A DNA stretch of 64,000 bases. Source: Adiantum capillus-veneris. Taxonomy: Eukaryota > Streptophyta > Polypodiopsida > Polypodiales > Pteridaceae. A program made the translations under genes and the position numbers. Positions 12,523 to 22,870 of the stretch are shown here, piece by piece. The notes under the pieces were generated by a model. It saw nothing but the letters and a program-made list of their open reading frames with translations, did not search any database and had not been told where the DNA came from. Numbering within the stretch: the first letter of the stretch is position 1; each line of letters starts with the position of its first letter. The stretch covers positions 142,708,211 through 142,772,210 of the forward strand of contig CM043966.1 of assembly GCA_014529385.2 (NCBI GenBank), written 5' to 3'.

Positions 12523-13516
12523 CTCACTGGAATCAGAACTTTCAGTAGGCAGAGCTACTGCTACTGGTCCTTCGCTTCTTGTGGCTCTTTTCCTTCTTAG
12601 CCTGTTGTTCCAGCTTTAATGCCCTTTGGACCAGATCATTGAATTTCTTGGTAGGGGCTGGTACCTCTTGTTCCCTAAGCTTTTTGCTTCCTCCACCCAT
12701 TCAGGAACCATGCCCTCAATCTCTTCTCAGATGGCGGTTCTTGCAACTGCCTGGTTAGCTCCTTGATCTTTTCCACATAACTGCGGAATGACAAATTTCT
12801 ATGTTTGATCTTATCTAATTCACAGAGAATATCTAATTCTATTGTCGGAAAATTCCAACTTGAAGGCTTTTGAGCAATTTGTTATATGATATGAGCTGGT
12901 AGGCAGGGTTAATGGTAATACCATTTCCTCGTTGCCTCCTTCAAGGTTTGTGGAAAATATTCCCCCCAATCATCTTCATCAATATTTTTCAGTTCAACAA
13001 CTGCTCGAAAGCTTGTATGTGAACGTCTGGATCATCCTTCTTCCCTCCCTTGAATATTGGAAAGGAAATCTTCAGGGAAGCTGTGTAATCATTCCGATTA
13101 CTACAGATCCTGCCACTTCTCTTCTTGGATTCAGAATGATGCTTGGGAGTCTTCTTGCAATTGTCAGTGTCAGCATCCCAATCAATCTCTGTCTCTGTCT
13201 CAATGTCAGTGTCTTCTCTGGTTTGTCTGCTAGAAGTACGGTGACTTCCTTTACCTCTCTTGGTATCCTCATCTCTCTGCCGGGACAGAGAACTCTTAGA
13301 ACTCTTTGCCTTCCGTGCTTCCCGTTCTGCCCGTCGGCGTCGAGAATGACTGGAGTGCTGTGAGTCCTGCGCCTCATCAGCCTGCTGACTATGCTCCTCC
13401 TGAGCCTCAGTGTCAGTTATCTTCTCTTGCTTGGGGTCAGACTCTCTTCCTGACTCCTCAAGAATGGGGTCAACACAAATGGTGGATTTTCGGCCACGAC
13501 TGGAGTTTGGTGCCAT
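12523..13516 (-). pseudogene. gag: Capsid (Retrotrans_gag) part of gag, element D
   Basis: ATG at 13516. The N-terminus is polar with SR-like RRRR and DIETETEIDWD stretches, then ISFPIFKGGKKDDPDVHIQA, the usual start of a plant gypsy Retrotrans_gag domain. At about 12989 the frame shifts: the neighbouring frame continues with DEDDWGEYFPQTLKEATRKW (capsid core) before a stop near 12905. Further remnants are too broken to join with confidence. It precedes the zinc-knuckle ORF on the same strand. Confidence 0.75.
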
Positions 13517-13590
13517 TGCTGAAAACTTCGAACTGGGAGAAGAGTGTTTCAGTCAACAAGCTTCAGCTCGAGCCACCGTGATCGCCAAAA

Positions 13591-13660
13591 TGGAATTGGA
13601 GCTGATCTCTTGAGACAGCTAATTCCAGTGTTGGAAGATTTCAGCTACTAGTGTAGGGAT
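13591..13660 (-). repeat. 5' LTR remnant of element D
   Basis: Seventy bases (TGGAATTGGAGCTGATC...) match the start of the LTR at 6804 with two differences, then similarity stops abruptly at 13660, so most of this LTR has been lost. The minus strand just inside reads TTTTGGCGATCACGGTGGC, the expected primer-binding position; I could not match it firmly to a tRNA. Confidence 0.7.
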
Positions 13661-13805
13661 CCCATGTAACCTCTCTTTATGAGATTTGTAATCTTTTCAC
13701 ATAATATCAATGAGTCGAATTTCTACCATTCGGTGCAATTGTAATAACTTTTTGTGTCATTGTGTTCTTTAAGTATTTGAATTGATCAAATTGTTAAATG
13801 AAACT

Positions 13806-14117
13806 CTCCTCAGCCATTCAAGCATCCAACGGATGGGGGGCACCTCCCGATGAATGTTTTACAAAATGGGGCAACGGGGGAAGCATAGGGAGGCCGCGAG
13901 ACCACCACGGCACCCGGTGGTGCCGCACGGTGCAAAAAGATGCCATGTTTGCTACAATGTGTAGGGAGAAATTTTGACCATTTCTTCTGTGCCGTGCGAT
14001 GCCGCTGAGCACTGTGGTGGTCCCATGGCCTCCGTACGCTCCCCCTGTTGCTCCATTTTGTAAAGAATGCACTGGAAGGTGCTCCCTGTCTGCCGGGGTG
14101 CTTGAATGGTTGAGGAG
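13806..14117. mobile_element. Foldback (MITE-like) element, about 310 bp
   Basis: Nearly the whole segment is an imperfect inverted repeat: CTCCTCAGCCATTCAAGC at the left is answered by GCTTGAATGGTTGAGGAG at the right, and similarity continues inwards for about 110 bp (TTTTACAAAATGG / CCATTTTGTAAA, GACCACCAC / GTGGTGGTC). The central ~90 bp is unpaired. No ORF of its own. No clear target duplication; the short ORFs over it are mirror images of each other. Confidence 0.8.
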
Positions 14118-14278
14118 TTGTACATGCATTGTGAAAATAAAATTTATTGGACAATATGAGCCAAAAAAAGAAAGTAGAAATGTTGACAAAAAACAGTAAA
14201 AAAGATAAAATTTCTCTATATTGCTTTGGATATTACATCATGGTTGATTGTGTTTTTTGCAAATTACATCTGTGGATA

Positions 14279-14325
14279 TCATTAGGAAGGGAATAGGGTA
14301 TAAGAGGGCCTCTTTATTTTCCATG
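14279..14325 (+). repeat. Dispersed repeat end, copy 1
   Basis: CATTAGGAAGGGAATAGGG then AGAGGGCCTCTTTAT. The same text in reverse orientation is at 38160-38206 and 40256-40312. It looks like the terminus of an unidentified repeat family. Confidence 0.6.
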
Positions 14326-15385
14326 GGATTAAAAATGAGATTAAGGAATGAGAAATTGGGGGACTGCCATGTGGACTGAAATGGTGGGTGTGGCAGGTTC
14401 TAAAAGTGAGTGGTCAAACTTATAGGCCTAGAGGTGGAGGGGTCTTTTCTTTACTAATAAAATAAGAAAATAAGAAATTTTGAACCTTTTTTTATAAAGC
14501 TAGGGTAAAAACCCACTCTTTATCTCTCTAGAGGGTATTCACCTCCCCCACCTTCCTCCCTAAAAGGGGGTCTTTCAAAAAACATGCTGACATTCTCTCT
14601 CTCTCTCTCTCTCCTATTTACTCTCTCTAAGGCTGCTACATCTACTTTCTCTCCCCTCTAGCTATGAGACATCTTCAAGCCCACTTTTCCCTCCAAATAC
14701 CTTTTGCAGCAGAGGTTTGAAACCTCCCTTCTCCATTGATCACTCAACCTCACCTTCACACCTCTACAGAAAGTTGTAGATCTAGAACATTGGATACTTC
14801 TATGATATCTTCATCAACACCACACCTCTCTTCTCCACTAATCACTTAGCCTCAACTTCACACCTCTATGGAATGTTGCAGATTTGCAACAGAATTGATT
14901 TTGGAGTATCCTCATTGACACCTTATTTGATCCTTCTTCCTCATCTAGGTGTGAAGGTGAGGTTAATCACTCAATCTCACCTTCAAACCTCGACATGAAA
15001 GTATAGATATGAAGCAATAACTTCTTCTTGAGTATCTTCATCAACACCTTCCTTGGTCCTTGTTCCTCATCTAGATCCAAAATGATTTCCCCTCACTCAT
15101 CCACATCTTTTGGAGATTTTGCATAGGAGCATTGTTGGGTAAGATTGTTAGGCTTCTTCAGCACCTCTTCAACATATGTGTTGGTAAGAACAGTGAGCTT
15201 CATTCCTATTTTCAATGTTCTTGTATCTTTGCTCACTCACCATACTGGTTTCTGTTTCCATCTTTCTTGTAAGATTTGTGGCAGTGTTATTGTCTGTCTT
15301 TGTATATATCTTAGCATTTATTGTTACCTTGCACTAATAGATAACTAATCTTCATTTTTGTCACAGCGTGTGCTACATTGCTTTC
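14326..15385 (+). other. Stretch upstream of the spliced unknown gene
   Basis: Contains a (CT)n run at about 14597-14613 and three loosely related copies of a pyrimidine-rich text with CTCAACCTCACCTTCACACC (about 14740, 14850, 14960). No ORF is convincing. It could include the promoter and 5' UTR of the gene beginning at 15386. Confidence 0.4.
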
Positions 15386-16102
15386 ATGGATTCTTTAGGT
15401 GCTCATCGATGTGAGAGTTTTATTGACTCAATAAGTTGCAGCAATATGCAAACGATAGCGGTTCTTCACTTGCTATCATGACAACAAATGATTTATGTGG
15501 GTGAAAATGCAGCCAAGTTCATGGAGTTTACACAAGGTGTAAAGGAAATATATGGCTTCTCAGACACATCATTGGAAGGGGAAGATTATTGGTTTCAAGC
15601 AAACTCAAGATGGCAAGCATATACGAAGGTACACCATGTGTATATAGCTTCTCTATTGGTGCTTGACATGTCTTTGCCTCAACCTAGGTTTCTTGAAAAG
15701 TGTACATGTTTTTCTTCTGTTTAAATGTTTTGGATTATACCAGTTATGTTTTTACCTCTTAGGTTGCTTCAATATATGCATAATTTGGTGTTTTTTTCCT
15801 TCATATAGTTTCCATCTAACTTTGCAGAGTGGGAGCCAATGGAATCTTTTGCAAGCGGCTTTGAATCTATCCATGCGGATGTTGGCAATTTTTTATATGC
15901 AGAGTGTTTACGTCAAGTGATTCCCTCCCAAGAGAGACTCTCATATGGCCATGCTTATGCCACATCGAATGCTCTATTATTGGCAAAAATTGGTATGCAG
16001 ATATCAATCTGTAAATCAAGGCTTGTTAATGAAATTTCCATACTGAAGATGAAAGCGAACAATGGGAGTATGGGAGGAGCTCGACTCCAATATTGTTTTT
16101 GA
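15386..16102 (+). pseudogene. Spliced gene of unknown function (two exons seen)
   Basis: ATG at 15386 (MDSLGAHRCESF). The same frame runs to 15628 with one TGA, near 15478, possibly a decayed CGA. A donor AAG|GTACAC at 15629 and an acceptor GCAGAG| ending at 15829 define a 201-bp T-rich intron. Joining keeps the frame and gives AYTK then WEPMESFASGFESI, which continues to LLLAKIG and beyond to 16102. A second possible donor (TTG|GTATGC) is near 15992. Distinctive text: FSDTSLEGEDYWFQANSRW. I do not recognise the family. The phase-compatible intron argues for a host-type or DNA-transposon gene rather than a retroelement. Upstream and downstream limits are unknown. Confidence 0.45.
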
Positions 16103-16603
16103 AGAGCTTGTGGATCTTCAAATATTCCCCCACATTGATATTGTGCCCAATAGTTGTGTCAATGATGATTGACATCTTTACAATTTTTGCAAGTACCTCA
16201 GTCCTTGAAGAGAAGGGTTGTACTTGTAAGGACATCTCATTCCCATGATATAGAAGCTCAACCACAGGGCATTATCTTAATGAAAACGTATATTATATCT
16301 CAACTCTGTGCATAACTATTTGTAAAGTTTAATTTAAGTTATTTTAATCTTTAATTCAATTTAGGTGTGATTATTTTGGTATTTCATGAAATTTTCAAGT
16401 TCTAGGTGTTTTAACTATAAAAGTAATTAAGTCTTAGAGAATGACATCCAAGAGTTGTATTATTGTGCAAGTACACAAGTTTAGTTCTCTATTTATCTTC
16501 TCCACAAAATAATTATTTGTAAACTCAATTTTTAGTAATTAACTGAATTCTAATTAGTACTACATGGAGGCACACATGTGTGAATATGAATCATTTTAAA
16601 GGG
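16103..16603. other. A/T-rich non-coding stretch
   Basis: Stops in all frames; no repeat or domain recognised. It could be intron or 3' sequence of the preceding gene or degenerate sequence of the following pseudogene. Confidence 0.4.
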
Positions 16604-17075
16604 CTTACACCATATAATTATCGATGATTTTCTAAATCATATGTACAAAACTCACAAGAATTTTTTATATTCCATGTTGAAATTTTTCAAAGGGATTTCT
16701 AAAAGGGACTGTAAGGTAGATGATCACAATGTCCTCATCAACTTGGGCATGAGATGTATAGGTATACAATTTCCTAATTGGGACATGGACCTAGCTTTGC
16801 TAGTGATTGAGGACACAGAGAGAAATAAGAACAAAGGAAAGAGCATGAAGAGAGATAGGGAGGTTGAAGATATAAGTGAGCATGAAGAGGCCTCAATGAA
16901 GCTTGCACCCCTACATGACTCTAACTTGACGGAGAACATAACTTAAGTATACTAGATAAAGAGAGGTGATGGAGGAGGTTCCACACTTTCATCTACTCAC
17001 TTTGTATGCAATGGTGATAAAGGGTCATCAATTTCATTTTGTCAATGACATTCCAAAGAAATTTGGACTCTAGTA
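16604..17075 (+). pseudogene. Broken copy of an unknown repeat-borne gene (paralogue of 40709-41765)
   Basis: The frame from about 16608 (DFLNHMYKTHKNF) through the ORF at 16641-16946 aligns with the minus-strand gene at 41765-40709: KGISKRDCKVDDHN versus KGLTKRDCRTEDKN, LGMRCIGIQFPNWDM versus LGMGCIGTQFISWDM, then an acidic EHEEASM segment. After a stop and frameshift near 16946, similarity resumes at about 16965 (EVMEEVPHFHLLTLYAMV versus EVLEEVHDLQILTFHAVV). Finding the same protein in two diverged copies supports a once-functional gene. No known domain is recognised. Element A inserted about 135 bp downstream. Confidence 0.6.
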
Positions 17076-17212
17076 GTATAGGAAAATTTTGAATTATTTC
17101 ATGATTCAGCATTTAGTATGGAGCTTTGCGTATTATGGGATTCATGCTCTTTAATATTTTTCTATATCATGCAAAGCCACTATGATGACTCTCCATTTCC
17201 TATTCTTCCTAT

Positions 17213-17384
17213 TGTAAGAAACTAGGCAAATAGGCTCTACTGGATCCTTCTCCCAACCTCCCTTTATAGGTGGGCTCCTAGCCCCTTGCCCTAGACGGAT
17301 CCCCTGTCCACACTACCTAGCCCGGCCCTTGGCCGTAGTCCTTGCTTAGCCTAGTTCTTAGGGTACAGGACCCGTGTCCTGGCA
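17213..17384 (-). repeat. 3' LTR of element A
   Basis: Plus strand TGTAAGAAACTAGG ... GTGTCCTGGCA. A minus-strand TATA box (CCTATAAAGGGAGG) is at about 17259-17272. Paired with 36544-36715. Confidence 0.9.
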
Positions 17385-17400
17385 TTACTTCCCCCTTAAG
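17385..17400 (-). promoter_or_regulatory. Polypurine tract of element A
   Basis: Minus strand reads CCTTAAGGGGGAAGTAA up to the LTR edge. Confidence 0.75.
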
Positions 17401-17409
17401 GACAAGGAA

Positions 17410-17975
17410 ACTGAACATGGTCATCCCTAATGAAGGTTACTTGCCAACATGCTCTATCAACACACTTGGTAAGTCCTTGACGTATGAAAGTATTGTCACA
17501 ATCTCCAACCCCACCACAAGAGGTGTTCAAAGAGTAATCTTGTGCTAAAGGATCTGATTTTCAACATTGTTGTCCGTTTGCAACCACTTGGGTCTGAATG
17601 GTAACTCCATTTATAACTCGCTTGAGTGTTGTAAAGGAGTAACCACAACTAAGAGTCACATGGGTTTAAAAGGTAACTCCATTTATAACTCACTTGAGTA
17701 CTGTAAAGGAGGAACCACAACTAAGAGTTGTCCAAAGGCATAACCAGTTTTCAGATCTTCTGAAGGTACTGGAATAATGCAAGAAAACCTTGGCGTAACT
17801 TTCCATGCAGTTGTGAGCCAGATTTCCTACTCGCCTCAGTATCTAGAACAGTCCGCGACATGTTCATCCCTAATGAAGGTTACTTGCCAACATGCTATGT
17901 CAACACGCCTGGTAAGTCCTTGACGTATGAAAGTATTGTCACAATCTCCAACCCCACCACAAGAGGTGTTCAAAG
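17410..17975 (-). repeat. Direct and tandem repeats in element A, 3' interior
   Basis: A 115-bp text with CATCCCTAATGAAGGTTACT and GTATTGTCACAATCTCCAAC occurs at about 17415-17531 and again at 17860-17974. Between them a 72-bp unit (GTAACTCCATTTATAACTC) is repeated at 17601 and 17673. In addition, CAAAGAGTAATCTTGTGCTAA (17527-17547) is present in inverted form at about 31730-31751, which lies on the other side of the B insertion. No coding sequence recognised. Confidence 0.7.
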
Positions 17976-18037
17976 TCGAAAATCGTACTTAAAAAAATTC
18001 TAGAATAGGGAGAAAATCATCTATTTAGAAATGCGTT

Positions 18038-18641
18038 TGTTTGGAGGTGATAACAACATACAAGTGCCCACCTAGCCAAGGCGCCCGTTGGGTCATCCGG
18101 CCAAAGTTTTGATGTGGTCACATTATTTTTCCGATGTTTAATACATCAAACCCTGTAAAAGTCTAATGGCAATTGCCTATGTCAAGTCTGAGTCAAAGAT
18201 GTAATTTTTCCAATGATATATGTAAAGGTCCATGAGAAGTTGGCCGCCGGCCACTTTAGAAAGCCCTAGGTATATAATACACTAAGGTTAGTGGGAAAGG
18301 GGAGATTATTTTTTGAAGATAAGGGACTACTGCGTTACGTACAGAGAGCTACCTCTTTGCTCCAACTTGTAATCATCGCTTCTGTGGCTACGGTAATCCA
18401 AATTCACTTTTGTTTCTTGCATTGTGTTCCTCTTACTCTGCTCTTTCATTCAAGTGTAAGCATTCAAGATTCGGTGAAGGTTTCGAACGCATCCGTTTAG
18501 GCCTTAAATCGCTGTTTTGAGTGTTTATATGCGTATTTTATGTTGTTTTGACCCTAGGAGAGGCTTTAGGGACCTAAAAACGACCCTTTAGGATCATTTG
18601 TTTACTATTTTTGCGTACTGTGGGACGAACGATCGCAAACA
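18038..18641 (+). repeat. 5' LTR of element B, with a 334-bp internal deletion
   Basis: TGTTTGGAGGTG ... CGCAAACA. TATA box TATATAATAC at 18271. Compared with the 3' LTR it lacks 334 bp. The deletion runs from the centre of the LTR palindrome (AACGATCGC) to a second CGC just before AAACA, so a 3-bp CGC microhomology marks the joint. Confidence 0.88.
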
Positions 18642-18642
18642 T

Positions 18643-18660
18643 TGGCGCCGTTTCCGGGGA
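18643..18660 (+). promoter_or_regulatory. Primer-binding site of element B
   Basis: TGGCGCCGTTTCCGGGGA, one base after the LTR. It matches the complement of plant tRNA-Asp 3' ends except for about one base (TTTCC versus TTGCC). Confidence 0.8.
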
Positions 18661-18969
18661 ATGAATCTTAGGTGATGAGTGACCGAGTGCGTATTCAGAG
18701 TTTTCTTATTGTTCCAAAAGATAATTTACATTCCATTTACATTTCAGTGAAGCATCTAGACAGGGTTTTAGTGCTTAGGGGAGTCTAGGGTCGGGAGACT
18801 GGCTAGATCTACTCTTGAGAGATATAAGGAGTTGTGAGTGAGGTTGCTTTAAGCATTTTTTTCTCTTCAAATTTCTTTGTATCGATTGAGTACTGATCCA
18901 TCATCCGTTTTTTATCCTGTTTGTTTTGTTTGATTCAATTTTCTTATGTTCTTTCATTTTTGTACTTAG

Positions 18970-20760
18970 GAGTAGGATAAGTAAATCACATTCCAGTCAG
19001 ATTTGGGGTAAAAGATAGAGTAAAAAACACCAGAAAACCATAACTTTGGCAAAAAGACCATAAGACTCTGAAATTTAGAAAATCTGACCAAACAGAGATG
19101 AAATTGATTCAAATCACAAAGTGGTAGCACCAAACACTAGGAAACACTTGTCAGAGGGAGCAGACAAAATTTCATCAGATTTGGCCTCTGTACTACAATC
19201 GCGATCGGTGTACCTCAGTGCCAGAATTGGACAAGATTTGACATGTGCCTTCCTGATAAGATTCTAAACAAGTTTGTCTAAAGCAACAACACCCAAAAAC
19301 ATCAAAAATCAAGGAAATCGGGCCACTTGGGTAAAACTAGCCTGACAGACCCAGAAACTGTAAAATCTTGATTTTTGGTGATCCAAATGCAAAAAGACTT
19401 GGGGGATAGCCTTAAAACATCAATGTCTACAAGCATGCCAAATTTGGTCTAATTTGGGCTCCAAAGTACGATCGCGATCTGTGTACCTAAGTGCCAGATT
19501 TTGACCAGATTTCATCTGTGGGATCCTCAGGTGTATACAAACATAAAAGTCTAAAGGACCTAGGGTCAAAAACCACAAAAAACAGGTCAAAACGACTGAA
19601 TACAGATCAAAACACATCAAGACTGGAAAGAAGCCATGCAGAGGGATAGCCTGTACACAGGACAACCCCAGATAGCTTTCAAATCCCAAAACAAACACCA
19701 AAATCATATCAAACTGACAGATTCTGGAAATCAGACACTTCAGACCAAGAAACTGCAAATTCTTGACTTTTTTGAGTCCAAATTCAAAAAGAATTGGCAG
19801 GTAGTCTTACAATAGCCTAGTGAACAAGCTGGTGAAGTTTCATCCAATTTGGGCTCAGAACTACGATCGCGATCGGTGTACCTCAGTGCCAGATTTTGAC
19901 CAGCAGATTTTGACCAGACTTCACCCACACATACACTTAGGTTATATAAGATAGCATGAGTTTTCAAAATTCAAAAAAGTGACCAAAATAGCCAAAAATA
20001 GCAGACAGACAGAAAACCACTGCAGCAGACCAAGATCTGGTGAAAACATGACTTTTTCTTGTCCAAATTCAAAAAGATTTGGGGAGTAGACTGTACACAT
20101 CATTGTCTACCATATCCACAAGTTCCATCCAATTTGGGCTCAAAAGTACGATCGCGATCCGTGTACCATACTGACATTTTGAGTTGAAAATTTGTGAGTA
20201 GGTAGCTGAACTAGACAAACAACTTTCTCAAAAGAACCAGGGTCAAAAAACCAAAAGACAGTTGTCAAATAGGGCAAACACTGATCATTGATCCTTCAGA
20301 CCAAAATTTTGAGAAAATTCAAGTTTTTGTGATCCAAATGCAAAGTGGGTTTGGGAATAGACTAATCATACCCATGTCTATCAACTCCTAAAATTTCATC
20401 CAATTTGGGCTCCAAACTACGATCACGATCGGTGTACCCCAGTGACATTTTGGATTGAAAATTTATGAGTAGGTAGCTGACATCTAGTGCAACATATTTT
20501 CCAAAAGGAGCAAGGTCAAAAAAGCAAAAGAAAGTGGTCAAAAGTCCCATTTACACAATCAATCCAATAACCGCAGAACCACCTAGGATTTGGGTTTTCA
20601 TTGGTCAAAACATCTCCAAATTCAAAAATACAGAGACACTTGGTATCAGGAGATCAAGGGCTAGCTACTGTGCAAAAATCTTCAAAATCTGTGACATGGG
20701 GTCAACGATTGCGATCGGTGTACCTCTACATAGTGGGGGTATCTGACTTCATAAGTTTGT
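18970..20760 (+). repeat. Tandem array of ~280-bp monomers with CGCG-centred palindromes in the B leader
   Basis: Six monomers carry the block TACGATCGCGATCGGTGTAC, starting at about 19194, 19468, 19863, 20148, 20419 and 20705, so spacing is 274, 395, 285, 271 and 286. The best-conserved block is CCAATTTGGGCTCCAAAGTA + palindrome + GTGTACCTCAGTGCC; the rest of each monomer (for example CCAAATGCAAAAAGA) is only loosely similar. Copies 1, 5 and 6 have changes in the palindrome consistent with CpG decay (ACAATCGCG, GATCACGATC, GATTGCGATC). The array is non-coding. Confidence 0.88.
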
Positions 20761-21145
20761 AGACCTACTTGAGTACATCCCAAATCTCAAGTTTGAGCTA
20801 AAAATACCCTCTGGAGGCCAAGATTCAAGCACAAAAGTTCCCGTGTTCTGGTCCTGAAACTGTTTTGAGTGTTGTTTCAAGTGCAGTTCACCAAAAGTGC
20901 TCTAACTTTTGATAGAAAACTCCAAATTGAGTTAGGCAATAGCTAGGTTTTGGTTTTAGAGCTGAATTTTACTAGGTTTCCTAATTCCAAACTTTTAGGG
21001 TACCCAAAATCAAGTTTCCAGAGACCAAAAAAGTCACAAATTCCTGACTTTTTAGAGACTGACCAGGGGCAAAAAGGGATTGTGTGCACTAAGCCAAGGT
21101 GTTCTTATCAAGTACCATCTTGAGAGTATTGAGTGAGGCTTAATC

Positions 21146-22870
21146 ATGACAACTCATCCATCATTAGGGTTTCCCACTCAACTCAGAGCTATGCCACCTA
21201 CACAAACAACCAGAAATACTGCAACACCTATAACAAGAGGGTTGAGACAAGACCATGAGGCTTATCAATCATATCAAGCCAAACCTCAAGGCATGGCTCA
21301 TGGATATTTTCCAAGTGATCATGTAGCTCACTGGAAGCCAAACCAATCAACTAAAATGCGGGAGTTTGAAAGAGCAAAAGTGGAAATTGCTAGAGACTTA
21401 GAGGAGAAGCATCCTCTAATCAACAAACCCAACGTGAGGTTCATCAAAACCAATGAAGCCACGAGAGTTCTAACGGATTATACTTATGATGGCCTTTATA
21501 GGTTACCTATTGGGGATCAAAACAACTTCTATAGATGTTTAAATTCCATCATTGAAGAGTTGACAGATTACAAGAACCTCTATGCCTTCACATACACAGA
21601 TGACCAGGGAGTGCAAGTTCTAATGGTAGATAAGTATGGATGAGAGTACAAACTTATCAACCCAATTGAGCTAGAAAGATATACATACATGGGTACTCCA
21701 ATCTCTGCTTACTACTTTCAACCGAGTGTAAGCGTACCAAGGTTTTTGGAGACTAAATTGCAAGAAGCTAACATTGAAACTATGGAATCAAATGGACCTC
21801 AAACATCCAAAATAGCTATTCACGGGAGTGTAGCTCCTACCTCATTGAGTGGAACCAAGAGACCACCAATTAGACTTACAAATCCATCAACATTTCCAAA
21901 ACATGTCTCGAACGGGATTCCACCAGGATTTGCTCCAAGACGAGAAGAAGGAATGAGGGATGTCTTTGTGAGAGACCCCAACACGCTAAGATACATGGTT
22001 GAACCAGAACCAATGAGACCATATCAATTGGCCAAATGTGTCAAGAAGAAGTATGATGGGTTAAGGTATCCATACGTACATGCATCCTTGTTCAAACAAG
22101 TGTTAAGAGCCAAACAAGTATGTTATTTTCATACACAGTATGAGGGATTTGGATTAACCTTGGAAGGGATAGCATTGAATTGGTTCCAACCGTTGGACAA
22201 AAATGCCTTCTCAAACGTTGCCTTCTCAAAAGTTGAACAATTGTTGCAAGAATTTGTTGTGGAATTCTCTAAAAGGGGAATCAAGCATAACACAGTGTCC
22301 CAAATCTATGCATTCAAGCAAAAAGAAGATGAGAGAGTAAAGGAAGCATCGCTACGTTTCAAACAATATATAGAGAGATGTCCGGAACACGAGTTACCAC
22401 AGGATGAAAGATTATCAATTCTCTTCATAGAGGGTTTGAAAAATGAAACTCTCAAGAAAGATTTGCACTTAAAAGGATGTACTTCCTTTGAACAAGTCAC
22501 GAGAGAAGCGTTATACCTAGTTGACAATTGTAAAGCCTATGGCGAGGAAATTGGTGATACAAAGATCACTATGGATAATGCTCTTTTAGCATCTAGTGAA
22601 ACCAACACAAGGCAATTGGTTATGTCTCAATTAATGACCAACCTAGATGAGCTAGCAGCGCAAGTAGCACAACGAATAAAATGGTGTGCCATTGAGCAAA
22701 AATGGACCAATCCTGAGATGAGTGAGTGCTACTATAATCAAACCTACACGAGGGGGACACTATTTGGACATCAAATAGAAAACAAATGCCTTTACCAAAT
22801 CATCTATTATTTCAAAATAGGGTTGTATCAAGGGATTTACAAAGAGCTGAGGTATCACAACCTAAGCTAG
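21146..22870 (+). pseudogene. gag: Gag of element B (N-terminal domain plus Retrotrans_gag)
   Basis: ATG at 21146, one frame to 22870 with a single TGA at 21641-21643 where element Z has Arg (KYG*EY versus KYGRQY), so CGA-to-TGA decay is likely. Residues about 60-190 form an N-terminal domain shared with Z: LTDYKNLYAFTYTD versus LTDKKRLYVFTYTE, and LERYTYMGTPISAYYF versus LEGYTYFGGPLHQYYV. Residues about 290-460 are a Retrotrans_gag capsid: LFKQVLRAKQ, YEGFGLTLEGIALNWFQP, QEFVVEFSKRGIKHNTVSQ, LRFKQYIERCP, LFIEGLKNETLKKDL. It should form the virus-like particle shell. The frame is lost around 22790-22870, where the next ORF overlaps. Confidence 0.85.

Larger units (their letters stand above)
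6804..13660 (-). mobile_element. Element D: gypsy-type LTR element lacking protease, reverse transcriptase and RNase H
   Basis: Minus-strand order: 5' LTR remnant (13591-13660), gag (13516-11617), integrase (11605-10451), a long third ORF (10282-7788), polypurine tract (about 7275-7297) and 3' LTR (7274-6804). The remnant and the 3' LTR share about 70 bp with two differences. The zinc knuckles are separated from the integrase zinc-binding domain by only a few bases beyond the gag stop, where an autonomous gypsy element has roughly 2-3 kb of protease, RT and RNase H. All three ORF blocks carry stops or frameshifts. A pol-plus-extra-ORF layout is known in plant Tat/Athila-type elements; assignment to those lineages is inference. 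Confidence 0.75.

Noticed and set aside
15145-15348. Small hydrophobic ORF upstream of the spliced gene
   Set aside because: Low-complexity, no homologue recognised, and no conservation evidence in the window.
19194-20724. CRISPR-like array (regularly spaced short palindromic repeats)
   Set aside because: Spacing of about 280 bp is too long, the spacers are related monomers, no cas genes are present and the context is a plant retroelement.
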